DNA of 64,000 nucleotides from Rosistilla ulvae (lineage in GTDB: Bacteria; Planctomycetota; Planctomycetia; Pirellulales; Pirellulaceae). Below the pieces are notes generated by a model. That model did no database searches and was not told where the DNA came from. It worked only from the letters and a program-made list of their open reading frames with translations. The stretch lies in the NCBI RefSeq assembly GCF_007741475.1, contig NZ_CP036261.1, forward strand, positions 1,860,001-1,924,000, given 5' to 3'. Shown here one piece after another: positions 36,134 to 45,412 of this stretch (the stretch's first letter is position 1; each line of letters begins with the position of its first letter). The position numbers were made by a program, and so were the translations under genes.

Positions 36134-36380
36134 GAGTGCATTCCTTGCAAAGCAATTGAGGCGGGAAACATCCAATGTTTTCAGTTGGGAAGCATAATGA
36201 AAATGGCCGATTTTGGGCAACCCAGATCTGTGGAACGCCGCGTCGCAGGTCGGCGACCATCCGACGATCGCATCACGCAACGATGAACGATCGGGCAACC
36301 ATGCGTCCCGGCGGGAGTGGTTATACTGGCCGCCGGCCCCCTTCACGTTTCCCCTTCCGACACAGCGGAGCACTCTCCCA

Positions 36381-37772
36381 ATGCTATCTCGCACTTGCAA
36401 TGTGGTTTTTCTTACCTGGCTGCTCGCCTCTGTTGTCAACGCGGCCCAGCCAAACGTCGTGATCCTGTTGGCCGACGATCTTGGGTTTCGCGACGTCGGT
36501 TGTTACCAGGGGCCAGTGCAAACGCCGACGATCGATTGCTTGGCCGCTGGCGGAGTGCGGTTCACCGATTTCTATTCCGGCTGTGCTGTCTGTTCCCCGT
36601 CGCGAGCGACGCTGTTGACCGGACGCCATCACATCCGCGCCGGGGTTTACAGCTGGATCCACGATGAGAGTCAGAACTCGCATCTGCGAACCCGTGAGGT
36701 CACCCTGGCCGAAGTGCTTCGCGAAGCCGGCTACGCGACAGCCCATGTGGGCAAATGGCACTTGGGGCTGCCGACCGACCAACGGAAGAAACCGACGCCA
36801 GACGAGCACGGTTTTGATCATTGGTTCGCGACTTGGAACAATGCTAGCCCTAGCCATCGCGATCCCGACAACTTCATCCGCAACGGTAAACCGGTTGGGA
36901 AATTGGAGGGGTATTCGTGCCAATTGGTCGCTGACGAAGCGATTCGCTGGCTCGACGAACGCCCCGATGCGAAGCGTCCATTCTTTCTGAACGTCTGGTT
37001 TCACGAGCCTCACGCACCGATCGCTGCACCGCCAGAGCGTGTCGCGACGTATGGCGAACCGAAAGACCGAGCGGCCGTCTACTCTGGCACGATCGACAAC
37101 ACCGATCGTGCGATCGATCGGTTGCTGAAGAAACTTGCCGAGGTCGACGCGGTCGAAAACACGTTGATCATCTATGCGTCGGACAACGGCAGCTATCGCG
37201 ACGATCGCACCGGCGGGCTCCGCGGTCGCAAGGGAATGAACTGGGAAGGCGGGATTCGCGTGCCGGGAATCTTTTCTTGGCCCGGAAAGATAAGCTCAGG
37301 TGTGACGAGTGAACCCGCTGGTTTGGTCGACGTGTTGCCGAGCGTTTGCGGATTGTTGGGCCTGCACCCACCGGCCGGCGTGCATCTGGATGGCACCGAT
37401 CTTTCGCCACTGTTGACCGGCAAGACCGACGCGATCGCGCGGCAGCAGCCGCTGTTCTGGCATCTGCAGAAATCGCGTCCGATCGTCGCGATCCGCTCGG
37501 GAGATTTCAGCCTCGTCGCCGACCCGGCCTACGACCTGCCGACGACGAACATGTTCCAGGAGAGCTGGATTCCGCAAATCCGCAGCGGTGGGTATACCAA
37601 TTATCGGCTGTACCACCTGCGGCGCGATCCGGGGCAAACGACCGACGTCGCCGCCGAACACCCGGAAGTGTTTGAATCGATGCGCCGGCAATTGCTGCAG
37701 ATCAATCGCAGCGTGATGGCTGACGGAGCGGATTGGCATCTGGGGCCGGTCGACGACACCGCGGCCCGATAA
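36381..37772 (+). CDS. Secreted sulfatase (formylglycine type)
   Basis: 463 residues from ATG 36381 with a signal peptide (about 1-20, ending VNA). The metal site is in NVVILLADDLGFRDVGCYQG; Cys71 in VCSPSRATLLTG is the formylglycine precursor, in the Cys-x-Pro-Ser-Arg form. Also seen: AHVGKWHLG, LIIYASDNGSYRDD, IFSWPGKISSGVTSEP and ALRRDP-like end YHLRRDPGQTTDVAAEHPE. It differs from the sulfatase at 22271 in length and inserts, suggesting a different sulfated sugar. It precedes the large cytochrome-type gene by 223 bases on the same strand. Confidence 0.94.
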   Translation: MLSRTCNVVFLTWLLASVVNAAQPNVVILLADDLGFRDVGCYQGPVQTPTIDCLAAGGVRFTDFYSGCAVCSPSRATLLTGRHHIRAGVYSWIHDESQNSHLRTREVTLAEVLREAGYATAHVGKWHLGLPTDQRKKPTPDEHGFDHWFATWNNASPSHRDPDNFIRNGKPVGKLEGYSCQLVADEAIRWLDERPDAKRPFFLNVWFHEPHAPIAAPPERVATYGEPKDRAAVYSGTIDNTDRAIDRLLKKLAEVDAVENTLIIYASDNGSYRDDRTGGLRGRKGMNWEGGIRVPGIFSWPGKISSGVTSEPAGLVDVLPSVCGLLGLHPPAGVHLDGTDLSPLLTGKTDAIARQQPLFWHLQKSRPIVAIRSGDFSLVADPAYDLPTTNMFQESWIPQIRSGGYTNYRLYHLRRDPGQTTDVAAEHPEVFESMRRQLLQINRSVMADGADWHLGPVDDTAAR

Positions 37773-37995
37773 CGTTTGTCATGAGATCGATTTCGTGAAA
37801 TGGGGCCCTAGTTATGAGTGGCTCTTTGCCGCGCACTGTCTGCTCGACAACCGCTGTGTGAGATTCGACGACATGGTTTCACGCTGCGAACCGGCTTTTT
37901 TTCGCGTCGTTGAGGCATCGGCCGCAAGCTTGCATTAGAATGGCAGCACTCCCCCCTGTTCTCCGTCCCACCTCTCCCTTTGTGATGCCACTGCC

Positions 37996-40900
37996 ATGCG
38001 TTTTGTCCCGCATCTTGTCGTGCCGTTGCTGGCTCTTCTGTTTCTCACCCCGCCTGCCCTCGCTCAATCGGCTGCTGAATCCTCGGCCTGGAAGGTCCAG
38101 CAGGTGCCAGCGATTTGGAAGAAGGCGGCCGGCGGTCGCGATGCCTATTCTTGGTATCGCTGTGCCGTCGAAGTCCCCGAATCGTGGGCCGACCAAGAAT
38201 TGACGCTCTTTATCGAAGGTGTCGACGACGCCCGTGAGGTCTTCTTCAATGGAACTTCGATCGGTCTGGTCGGTACGCTGCCGCCGGAATATCGCAGCGG
38301 ATTGGGAGCGACGATGCGATTCCCGATCCAAGCCAATCTGGTTTCGCCGGGAGCCGCAAATGTTGTGGCCGTTCGCGTCTACCAGAACCAGGGACGCGGC
38401 GGGTTCAACGTCGCCGCACCGGTACTGTTCGGCAACGACAAGGCGATTCGGATGGCGGGCGACTGGGAGACACGCGAAGGCGATGACCTCAGCTGGGGCA
38501 AGCTGTCGACGCGAGATGAGATCGCCAAAACCGCGCGGTTCGCAAAACTGGAATCGGCCGCCGACGTCGAAGCTTCGCTGAAGAAGCTGGATGACGACGC
38601 GGGGCGTCAATCGATCGCCGACACGCTCAAGCAACTGACCCATCCCGACGACCTCGCCTTAAATGTCGCTGTGGGTGAACCGAATATCGGCCAACCGCTT
38701 TCGATCAAATGGGACGCCCGTGGGCGGATGTGGGTGATTCAGTACCTGCAGTATCCGACGATCGCGGGGCTGAAGATGATCAGCCGCGACAAGTTTTTGC
38801 GAAGCGTTTACGACAAAGTTCCGCCGCCGCCACCGCATCACTTCATCGGTGCCGACAAGATCACGATCCATGAAGATACCGACGGCGACGGCGTCTACGA
38901 CAAACACAAACCATTTATCGAAGGGCTCAATCTCGCCTCGTCGGTCGCGATCGGCCGCGGCGGCGTCTATGTGCTCAACCCGCCTTACCTGCTCTTTTAT
39001 CCGGATGCCGACGGCGACGATCTTCCCGATGGCGATCCCGAGGTGCTGTTGGAAGGTTTCGGTTTAGAGGATTCGCACTCGGTCGCCAACAGCTTGCGAT
39101 GGGGCCCCGATGGCTGGCTCTATTCGACTCAGGGAAGCACCGTCACCGGGCATGTTCGCAAGCCGGGATCGGCGGAAGAACCGATCCACTCGATGGGCCA
39201 AGTTGTCTGGCGTTATCATCCCGAATCGGCTCGCTACGAGATCTTTGCCGAGGGAGGCGGAAACTCGTTTGGCGTCGAATTTGACTCGCAAGGACGGCTC
39301 TACTCCGGCCACAACGGCGGCGATACTCGCGGCTTCCACTACGTCCAAGGCGGTTATTATCGCAAGGGTTTTGGCAAGCACGGATCGCTCTCCAACCCCT
39401 ACACCTACGGCTATTTTGAAGCGATGGGGCACGCAAAAGTCGCCCGCTTCACCCACACCTTCGTGATCTACGAAGGAGACGGATTGCCCGCGAAATATCA
39501 AGGCAATCTGTTTGGATGTGGTCCGTTGCAGAGTCATATCGTCCGCAGCGAAGTCCAGCCCGATCGATCGAGCGTACAGACGGTCGACCTTGGTTTTGCC
39601 TTGGAAAGCGAAGATAAATGGGTCCGCCCTGTCGACATTCAAGCCGGCCCTGACGGCGGGCTTTACGTAGTCGACATGTACGAGCAACGGATCGATCACG
39701 CTAGCCATTATCAAGGCCGGATCGATCGCGAGAGTGGCCGTGTGTATCGGCTGCAGGCTCCCGCTGCGAAGCCGTTCAAGATGGGAGACCTCAGCAAGTT
39801 GTCGACGGCTGAATTGGTCGACCTGCTGAAACATCCTAACAAGTGGCATCGGCAGACCGCTTTGCGCCTGTTAGGCGATCGTCGCGATGCTGCCGCCCTG
39901 CCGCTGCTGAACCAGGTGTTGAAGCAGTCCGAAGGTGTGGATGCGCTGAATGCTCTCTGGGGCCTGAATCTGTCGGGCGGATTTGACGATGCGACCGCGT
40001 CGCAGTTGTTGGGACATTCCGAACCGCTGGTTCGCGAGTGGACGGTTCGTTTGTTGGGCGACCGGTTGGTGCTGAGCGACGCGTTGGCGAAGCAACTCGC
40101 TTCGTTGGCGGCAAGCGAATCGGACGTCCGCGTTCGCAGCCAATTGGCTGCGTCGGCGCGTCGAATGCCCGCCGCCCAATCGCTGCCGGTGATCGCAGGG
40201 TTGCTGACTCACGATGAAGATGTAGACGACATCCACGTGCCGCTGTTGATTTGGTGGGCGCTGGAGGCACATTGTGAAGCTGACGGCCAGCAGGTGTTGG
40301 CGATGTTCAACGATTCCAAGATCTGGACGCGCCCGATCGTTCAACAGCATGTGTTGGAGCGATTGATGCGACGGTATGCATCGACGGGAACGCGAGGCGA
40401 TCTGCTGAAGTGCGCCACGCTATTGAATCAAGCTCCCACCGCCGACCAGCGAGCGACGCTGTTGGTTGGATTCGAGAGTGCCTTCGAAGGCCGTTCGCTC
40501 TCCGGCTTGCCAAGCGAATTGTTGGATGCGTTGGCAAAATCGGGAGGTGGTTCGCTGGCGCTGCGACTGCGTCAAGGGAATGCCGAAGCGATCGAAGAGG
40601 CGTTGGCTGACATCGCCAACAAAAAGGTTCCCGCTGCGAAACGGATCGAATTGATTCGCATCTTCGGCGATATTCGCAACCCCGCGGCGCTGCCGGTACT
40701 GTTGAAAATGGCGAACCAGGAGAGCGACGAAGCGTTGGTCGGTGCGGTCTTGGCGACGTTGCAGTCGTACGATGCCGCCGAGATCGGCGAAACGATCGTC
40801 GCCGGCTTGAATAAGTACTCCGACGCCGCGACCGAAGTGGCGTTGTCGACCTTGGCATCGCGAGCGATCTGGTCGCAACAGCTGTTGTCGGCGGTCGCGT

Positions 40901-41490
40901 CGAAACAGATCGAAAAGGATCAGATCCCGACGGCGATCTTGCGGAAGATGTTGCTGCATCAAAACGCGGAGATTTCCGAAGCGATCGGCGACACCTGGGG
41001 CGAGATCTCGGGCGCGTCGACGGCGAACATGTTGGCCGAAATCACCCGGATCAGCGAAGTCTTGTCGCATGGGACGGGCAATCCTTATGACGGCAAGCTG
41101 CTGTACAAAGAGAGCTGTGGGAAGTGCCATCAATTGTTCGAGCAGGGAGGGGAGATCGGTCCCGATCTGACCGCCTACAAACGCGACGATGTCCGTCAGT
41201 TGTTGGTCAACGTGGCGAATCCGAACTTGGAGATCCGCGAAGGCTTTGAGAACATGATGGTGCTGACCTTCGACGGCCGGGCGCTCAACGGATTTGTCGA
41301 GGATCAAGACAATCAAGTTGTCGTGATCAAAGGTGCGGATGGCCAGCGAACGGTGATCGAGAAAGAGAACATCGATCTGATGCAGGCGAGTAAAAATTCG
41401 CTGATGCCCGAGGATCTGCTGGCCAAGATGAGCGATCAACAGCTGCGCGATCTCTTCGCCTACCTCCGCTCGACTCAGCCGCTCCCCTAG
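37996..41490 (+). CDS. PVC-type heme-binding CxxCH dehydrogenase with HEAT repeats
   Basis: 1164 residues, secreted (signal about 1-26). Order: an N-terminal jelly-roll sugar-binding-like domain (about 30-150; WADQELTLFIEGVDDAREVFFNG); a beta-propeller 'membrane-bound dehydrogenase' domain (about 215-590; PLSIKWDARGRMWVIQYLQYP, ASSVAIGRGGVYVLNPPYLLFY, NSFGVEFDSQGRLYSGHNGGDTRGFHY, QAGPDGGLYVVDMYEQRIDH); a HEAT-like helical region (about 605-1000); and a C-terminal cytochrome c domain with one heme site (CGKCH) and EIGPDLTAYKRDD, about residue 1035-1160. This TIGR02604/TIGR02603 layout is a planctomycete hallmark. It is probably a periplasmic electron-transfer dehydrogenase acting on a sugar or alcohol; substrate unknown. 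Confidence 0.92.
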   Translation: MRFVPHLVVPLLALLFLTPPALAQSAAESSAWKVQQVPAIWKKAAGGRDAYSWYRCAVEVPESWADQELTLFIEGVDDAREVFFNGTSIGLVGTLPPEYRSGLGATMRFPIQANLVSPGAANVVAVRVYQNQGRGGFNVAAPVLFGNDKAIRMAGDWETREGDDLSWGKLSTRDEIAKTARFAKLESAADVEASLKKLDDDAGRQSIADTLKQLTHPDDLALNVAVGEPNIGQPLSIKWDARGRMWVIQYLQYPTIAGLKMISRDKFLRSVYDKVPPPPPHHFIGADKITIHEDTDGDGVYDKHKPFIEGLNLASSVAIGRGGVYVLNPPYLLFYPDADGDDLPDGDPEVLLEGFGLEDSHSVANSLRWGPDGWLYSTQGSTVTGHVRKPGSAEEPIHSMGQVVWRYHPESARYEIFAEGGGNSFGVEFDSQGRLYSGHNGGDTRGFHYVQGGYYRKGFGKHGSLSNPYTYGYFEAMGHAKVARFTHTFVIYEGDGLPAKYQGNLFGCGPLQSHIVRSEVQPDRSSVQTVDLGFALESEDKWVRPVDIQAGPDGGLYVVDMYEQRIDHASHYQGRIDRESGRVYRLQAPAAKPFKMGDLSKLSTAELVDLLKHPNKWHRQTALRLLGDRRDAAALPLLNQVLKQSEGVDALNALWGLNLSGGFDDATASQLLGHSEPLVREWTVRLLGDRLVLSDALAKQLASLAASESDVRVRSQLAASARRMPAAQSLPVIAGLLTHDEDVDDIHVPLLIWWALEAHCEADGQQVLAMFNDSKIWTRPIVQQHVLERLMRRYASTGTRGDLLKCATLLNQAPTADQRATLLVGFESAFEGRSLSGLPSELLDALAKSGGGSLALRLRQGNAEAIEEALADIANKKVPAAKRIELIRIFGDIRNPAALPVLLKMANQESDEALVGAVLATLQSYDAAEIGETIVAGLNKYSDAATEVALSTLASRAIWSQQLLSAVASKQIEKDQIPTAILRKMLLHQNAEISEAIGDTWGEISGASTANMLAEITRISEVLSHGTGNPYDGKLLYKESCGKCHQLFEQGGEIGPDLTAYKRDDVRQLLVNVANPNLEIREGFENMMVLTFDGRALNGFVEDQDNQVVVIKGADGQRTVIEKENIDLMQASKNSLMPEDLLAKMSDQQLRDLFAYLRSTQPLP

Positions 41491-41508
41491 CCCGGCAGAA
41501 AGCCGACT

Positions 41509-42095
41509 TCGTTTAACCGCGGCCCATCGGGCCGCGCGTTTGTGTGTGGCGTGTTATGTGTTGCCCGAGTTGTTGATGGTGCGTTGCGCTTGGACGCGCG
41601 GGGCGTTGCCCACGCGGTTAAACGATTGGGATGAGGCCGCTTCGTTTAACCGCGTGCCCATCGGGCCGCGCGTTTGTGCGGCGTGTTATGTGTTGCCCGA
41701 GTTGTTGATGGTGCGTTGCGCTTGGACGCGCGGGGCGTTGCCCACGCGGTTAAACGATTGGGATGAGGCCGCTTCGTTTAACCGCGTGCCCATCGGGCCG
41801 CGCGTTTGTGTGGCGTGTTATGTGTTGCCCGAGTTGTTGATGGTGCGTTGCGCTTGGACGCGCGGGGCGTTGCCCACGCGGTTAAACGATTGGGATGAGG
41901 CCGCTTCGTTTAACCGCGTGCCCATCGGGCCGCGCGTTTGTGCGGCGTGTTATGTGTTGCCCGAGTTGTTGATGGTGCGTTGCGCTTGGACGCGCGGGGC
42001 GTTGCCCACGCGGTTAAACGATTGGGATGAGGCCGCTTCGTTTAACCGCGTGCCCATCGGGCCGCGCGTTTGTTGCCCCTGCGGTTAAACGATTG
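41509..42095. repeat. REP-pair (REPIN-like) array 1, left of the tyrosine transposase
   Basis: Units repeat every 132 bases (left arms begin at 41509, 41642, 41774, 41906 and 42038). Each has a left arm CGTTTAACCGCGTGCCCATC then GGGCCGCGCG, about 55 bases of interior, and an inverted right arm CGCGCGGGGCGTTGCCCACG then CGGTTAAACGAT. The first four units are nearly identical. The fifth (42038-42095) has lost its interior, so the arms almost touch. Each arm folds as a G/C hairpin with a one-base bulge. The array ends about 6 bases from the stop codon of the transposase. Open frames through the array come from the 132-base period being divisible by three. Confidence 0.9.
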
Positions 42096-42101
42096 CCTGC
42101 G

Positions 42102-42716
42102 TTAGTGATACGTAGTCCATCCGGCCTCCAAACCTGCAAATGGTGTTACAAACTTCCAGGTTTGCTTTTTCTTTCCCTCCTTGATCGGGTTCTCCAGCAC
42201 GTATGCAATCGCATCTTCGATCTCCTGCTCGGACTCTAGGAAACCGCGATACGATTTCGTATTCCATGGAGTAGGAGTGTTACCGTCGTGGCGTTTGTAG
42301 TCTGCCAGCGGATGAAGTGAGGACTGATTGAGCGATTTCGTCGCTTCACCTTTGAGAAGCCCGGCAATGTATTCCACCTTGAAACGGTGGCGGGCGATGA
42401 CGAGATGGACGTGCTGAGGCAGAATTGAGCAGGCCCAAATCGTGAAGCGACTCTTATCAATCGCAACCCCAAAACCTTCTGCGACAGCCATCGCTTGTTG
42501 TCCCGACAAGATGACCTCGGGGTATTTCAATTTTGCCTTCGTTTGGTGCTGCCACCGACGTTGTGGCTGGGTTAGTTCCGTACGCTCGATCTTATTCGTC
42601 AAAGACCCCATGCGATACAGTTCCCAGGCCGCAACAAATTCCGACCAAGACCCGCGTTGGTCATTCGGGAGCCAAAAAACATACGTGCCGAAAACAACAT
42701 GATATCCGTGTACCAT
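42102..42716 (-). CDS. REP-associated tyrosine transposase (RAYT, IS200/Y1-like)
   Basis: 204 residues from ATG 42716, chosen because AGGGGA lies eight bases upstream and the family motif starts at once (YHVVFGTYVFWLPNDQRGSW); frames to 42734 and 42824 add non-family residues. The Y1/HUH nuclease features are seen: the metal-binding His-hydrophobic-His in LPQHVHLVIARH (about residue 105) and the helix with the candidate catalytic Tyr in DAIAYVLENPIKEG near the C-terminus. Such enzymes cut and rejoin single-stranded REP hairpins. Supporting this, the gene is bounded on both sides by arrays of paired hairpins. Its start is about 160 bases from array 2 and its stop adjoins array 1. It is not part of an operon. 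Confidence 0.86.
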   Translation of the reverse strand: MVHGYHVVFGTYVFWLPNDQRGSWSEFVAAWELYRMGSLTNKIERTELTQPQRRWQHQTKAKLKYPEVILSGQQAMAVAEGFGVAIDKSRFTIWACSILPQHVHLVIARHRFKVEYIAGLLKGEATKSLNQSSLHPLADYKRHDGNTPTPWNTKSYRGFLESEQEIEDAIAYVLENPIKEGKKKQTWKFVTPFAGLEAGWTTYH

Positions 42717-42875
42717 GCGAAACGTCCCCTGCATTCGCGTTGAGACACACTTCGCGTCCGACGACGGCAGAACAAAAGGTTGTTTCACGTGTCTCGATGC
42801 TTGTAATTGTAGCGCGCCTAGCAATGGGTAGCTACGACAAGGAGTGCTGTTTGTGTGAACATGCAGTCGCTAGGT

Positions 42876-43574
42876 GGGACGCGCGGGGCGTTGCCCTCGC
42901 GGTTAAACGATTGGGATGAGGCCTTGCTTCGTTTAACCGCGTGCCCATCGGGCCGCGCGTTAGTGTGTGGCGTCGCGTGGAGCCCGAGCTGTTGATGGTG
43001 CGTTGTGCATGGACGCGCGGGGCGTTGCCCTCGCGGTTAAACGATTGCGATGGGGCTCGCTTCGTTTAACCGCGTGCCCATCGGGCCGCGCGTTAGTGTG
43101 TGGCGTCGCGTGTGACCCGCGTTGTTGATGGCGCGTTGCGTTTGGACGCGCGGGGCGTTGCCCGCGCGGTTAAACGATTGGGATGAGGCCGCTTCGGTTA
43201 ACCGCGTGCCCATCGGGCCGCGCGTTTGTGTGGCGTGTTATGTGTGGCCCGAGTTGTTGATGGTGCGTTGTGCTTGGACGCGCGGGGCGTTGCCCTCGCG
43301 GTTAAACGATTGTGATGGGGCCGCTTCGTTTAACCGCGTGCCCATCGGGCCGCGCGTTTGTGCGGCGTGTTATGTGTGGCCCGAGCTGTTGATGGCGCGT
43401 TGAGCTTGGACGCGCGGGGCGTTGCCCTCGCGGTTAAACGATTGCGATGGGACGCTTCGTTTAACCGCGTGCCCATCGGGCCGCGCGTTTGTGTGGCGTG
43501 TTATGTGTGGCCCGAGTTGTTGATGGCGCGTTGTGTTTGGACGCGCGGGGCGTTGCCCACGCGGTTAAACGATT
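42876..43574. repeat. REP-pair (REPIN-like) array 2, right of the tyrosine transposase
   Basis: The array begins with an unpaired right arm (42876-42912), then five pairs with left arms starting at about 42929, 43062, 43194, 43326 and 43457 (spacings 133, 132, 132, 131). Arms match array 1 except the bulged base of the right arm, which is T or G in several copies (GCCCTCGCG, GCCCGCGCG) where array 1 has A. One left arm reads TCGGTTAACCG. The interior is more diverged between units than in array 1. The array ends 16 bases before the next gene's stop. The 160 bases between it and the transposase start show nothing else. Confidence 0.9.
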
Positions 43575-43589
43575 GCGATCGGGGACGTC

Positions 43590-44024
43590 TTAGATGTCGG
43601 TGCCGGCCAACGAGACGTCGCTCTTTTCTGCGTAGGGGTTGGTGCGAACCAAGCCGTTCTTGCGCGTCATCTTGCTCGCGGGGACGGTGGAAGAACCTGC
43701 GGTGCAGCTGTTGCAGTAAGGGTTTTGCTGCGGTGGGTTTACAAAGTCCGGCGCGAGTCGCCCTTGGTAGGTGCTCGGCGCGGCGACCTGTGGCAGCGAT
43801 GCGAAGGGGCTAATTCCATAGGGCCGGGTGTGGCGGTTGCCATAATAGACCGGTGGGTGGAGAGCGAAGTAGGGTGGGGTCGCCACGCTGGATCGGCTCT
43901 GGATGCCGTAGGGTTGGTAGCTGCCGAAGTAGCCCAGGTTGGGATAGCCGACGGCGGATGCTGGGATCGCGATCGACCCCAACAAGAGGAACAACGCGGC
44001 GGTGAAGGTGGATTGTCGAGTCAT
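43590..44024 (-). CDS. Small secreted Tyr/Pro-rich protein, unknown function
   Basis: 144 residues with a signal peptide (about 1-23, ending PASA). The mature protein is rich in Tyr, Pro and Gly (VGYPNLGYFGSYQPYGIQ, FALHPPVYYGNRHTRPYGISPFAS) and has one Cys pair (NPYCNSC). The ALHPPVYYG...RPYG pattern recurs in short planctomycete proteins of unknown role. No catalytic motif is seen; an exported structural or wall-associated role is possible. The gene's 3' end abuts REP array 2. Its upstream region (299 bases) is shared with the divergent oxidoreductase. Confidence 0.7.
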   Translation of the reverse strand: MTRQSTFTAALFLLLGSIAIPASAVGYPNLGYFGSYQPYGIQSRSSVATPPYFALHPPVYYGNRHTRPYGISPFASLPQVAAPSTYQGRLAPDFVNPPQQNPYCNSCTAGSSTVPASKMTRKNGLVRTNPYAEKSDVSLAGTDI

Positions 44025-44323
44025 GGTGGAGAGTTTCCTGTTGCGATACCAATGGAGAGGTCCAAGGACGCACAGCCCTTGCTTTCCTTCACGTTAGTTA
44101 CGGTGGGGCCGCAATTGAAGCTTCCACCGACGATTCTGCTCTCCTTTGCCTCGATCGACCGTTGGGGTTGTAGCGATTGTGCCAAATGCATCGCGCCGCG
44201 CGGGCAGGTATACTGCAAATTCTTGCAAGTTCGACTGGCCAGTCGCCATTTGATTCTCGGGTTCCCCGAACATCAACGCTTCGTTTTTCCTACCACGCTC
44301 CCGATCCCAAGACATCCCACGCC

Positions 44324-45400
44324 ATGAATACGACTCGACGAAGTTTGCTCACGACGACCGCTGCCGCAGCGGGTGCCCTTGCGTTTCCGCATGTCGCTGG
44401 TGCCGCGGAGCCCGCAAAAATTCGAGTCGGCCAGATCGGCACGAAGCACGCTCACGCATCGGGCAAGCTGGCTGCGATGCGGAAATTGAGCGACCTGTAC
44501 GATGTTGTGGGCGTTGTCGAACCCGATGCAAAACGTCGGGAAGCGATCGCAAATACCGAAGCCTATCGCGGGCTCCGGTTCCTGACCGCGGAAGAGTTGT
44601 TGAACGATCAAGGCGTTGCCGCGGTGGCGGTCGAGACGTCGGTCGACACTTTGGTGCCGACGGCGATTCAATGTCTGCAGGCTGGAAAACACATCCATCT
44701 CGACAAGCCCGCCGGTTCGTCGATGTCGGCTTGCCGCGCGATGCATGCCGAAGCCGATCGTCGCGGGCTGACGATTCAGATGGGCTACATGCTGCGATAC
44801 AACCCCGCCTTCGAGCTGCTATTCCAAGTCGTCCAAGACGGTTGGCTGGGACCGATCACCGAGATCAGCGGAATGATGGGCAAGATGGCGAGCGATCCGC
44901 TGCGGAAGAGCTTGGCGGCCTATCCCGGCGGCGGGATGTTTGAACTGGCTTGCCATCTGATCGATGCGGTGGTCACGGTTCTTGGCAAGCCCGACCGCGT
45001 GACGGCTCACAATCGCCAGACCTTTCCCGAGAAAGATAGCTTCGTCGACAACCAGTTAGCCGTCTTCGATTACCCGGCGGCGATCGCCACAATCCGCTGC
45101 AACCACCTGGATCCACTGGGCGGTCCGCGGCGCGGATTCGAGGTCGCGGGGCAGCAGGGAGCGTTTCAGATCAATCCGTTGGAACCGCCCGCGGTCCGCT
45201 TGGGACTGGACCGTGCGAGAGGTTCGTTTACCCAGGGCTTCCAAGACGTGAAGCTGGAACGGAGCAGCGGCCGCTACGACGACGAGTTCCGCGACTTGGC
45301 CAAGGTGATCCGCGGCGAAAAGGCCCTGCGATGGGATTCATCGCACGACCTGGCGGTTCATGAAGCGGTGCTTTTGGCCAGCGGCCTGCCGTTGAATTGA
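44324..45400 (+). CDS. Gfo/Idh/MocA-family oxidoreductase, Tat-exported
   Basis: 358 residues. The N-terminus MNTTRRSLLTTTAAAAGALA carries a twin-arginine motif (TTRRSLL), so the folded protein is probably exported by Tat. NAD(P)-binding residues are in IRVGQIGTKHAHASGKLAAM, a variant of the usual GxGxxG, which weakens the cofactor call. The domain continues with VAVETSVDTLVPTAIQCLQAGKHIHLDKPAG (EKP-type motif as DKP) and the C-terminal sheet with GGMFELACHLIDAVVTVLG, where His is the usual active-site position. Family members oxidise or reduce sugars and inositols. Start ATG 44324; the longer frame to 44177 has no Tat start. It converges on the hydrolase gene 12 bases away. Confidence 0.88.
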   Translation: MNTTRRSLLTTTAAAAGALAFPHVAGAAEPAKIRVGQIGTKHAHASGKLAAMRKLSDLYDVVGVVEPDAKRREAIANTEAYRGLRFLTAEELLNDQGVAAVAVETSVDTLVPTAIQCLQAGKHIHLDKPAGSSMSACRAMHAEADRRGLTIQMGYMLRYNPAFELLFQVVQDGWLGPITEISGMMGKMASDPLRKSLAAYPGGGMFELACHLIDAVVTVLGKPDRVTAHNRQTFPEKDSFVDNQLAVFDYPAAIATIRCNHLDPLGGPRRGFEVAGQQGAFQINPLEPPAVRLGLDRARGSFTQGFQDVKLERSSGRYDDEFRDLAKVIRGEKALRWDSSHDLAVHEAVLLASGLPLN

Positions 45401-45412
45401 CGCCTGGTGTGG

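Noticed and set aside
41540-42088. 182-residue open frame with 44-residue repeats
   Set aside because: It is the REP array read in one frame; the 132-base period is divisible by three, units are palindromic, and array 2 has 131- and 133-base units that break the frame.
41509-43574. CRISPR array
   Set aside because: Units are about 132 bases, the interior is nearly identical between units rather than unique spacers, and no cas gene is present.
43122-43813. Open frames of 93 and 151 residues in the second array
   Set aside because: Same explanation; the latter runs on into the antisense of the small secreted protein.
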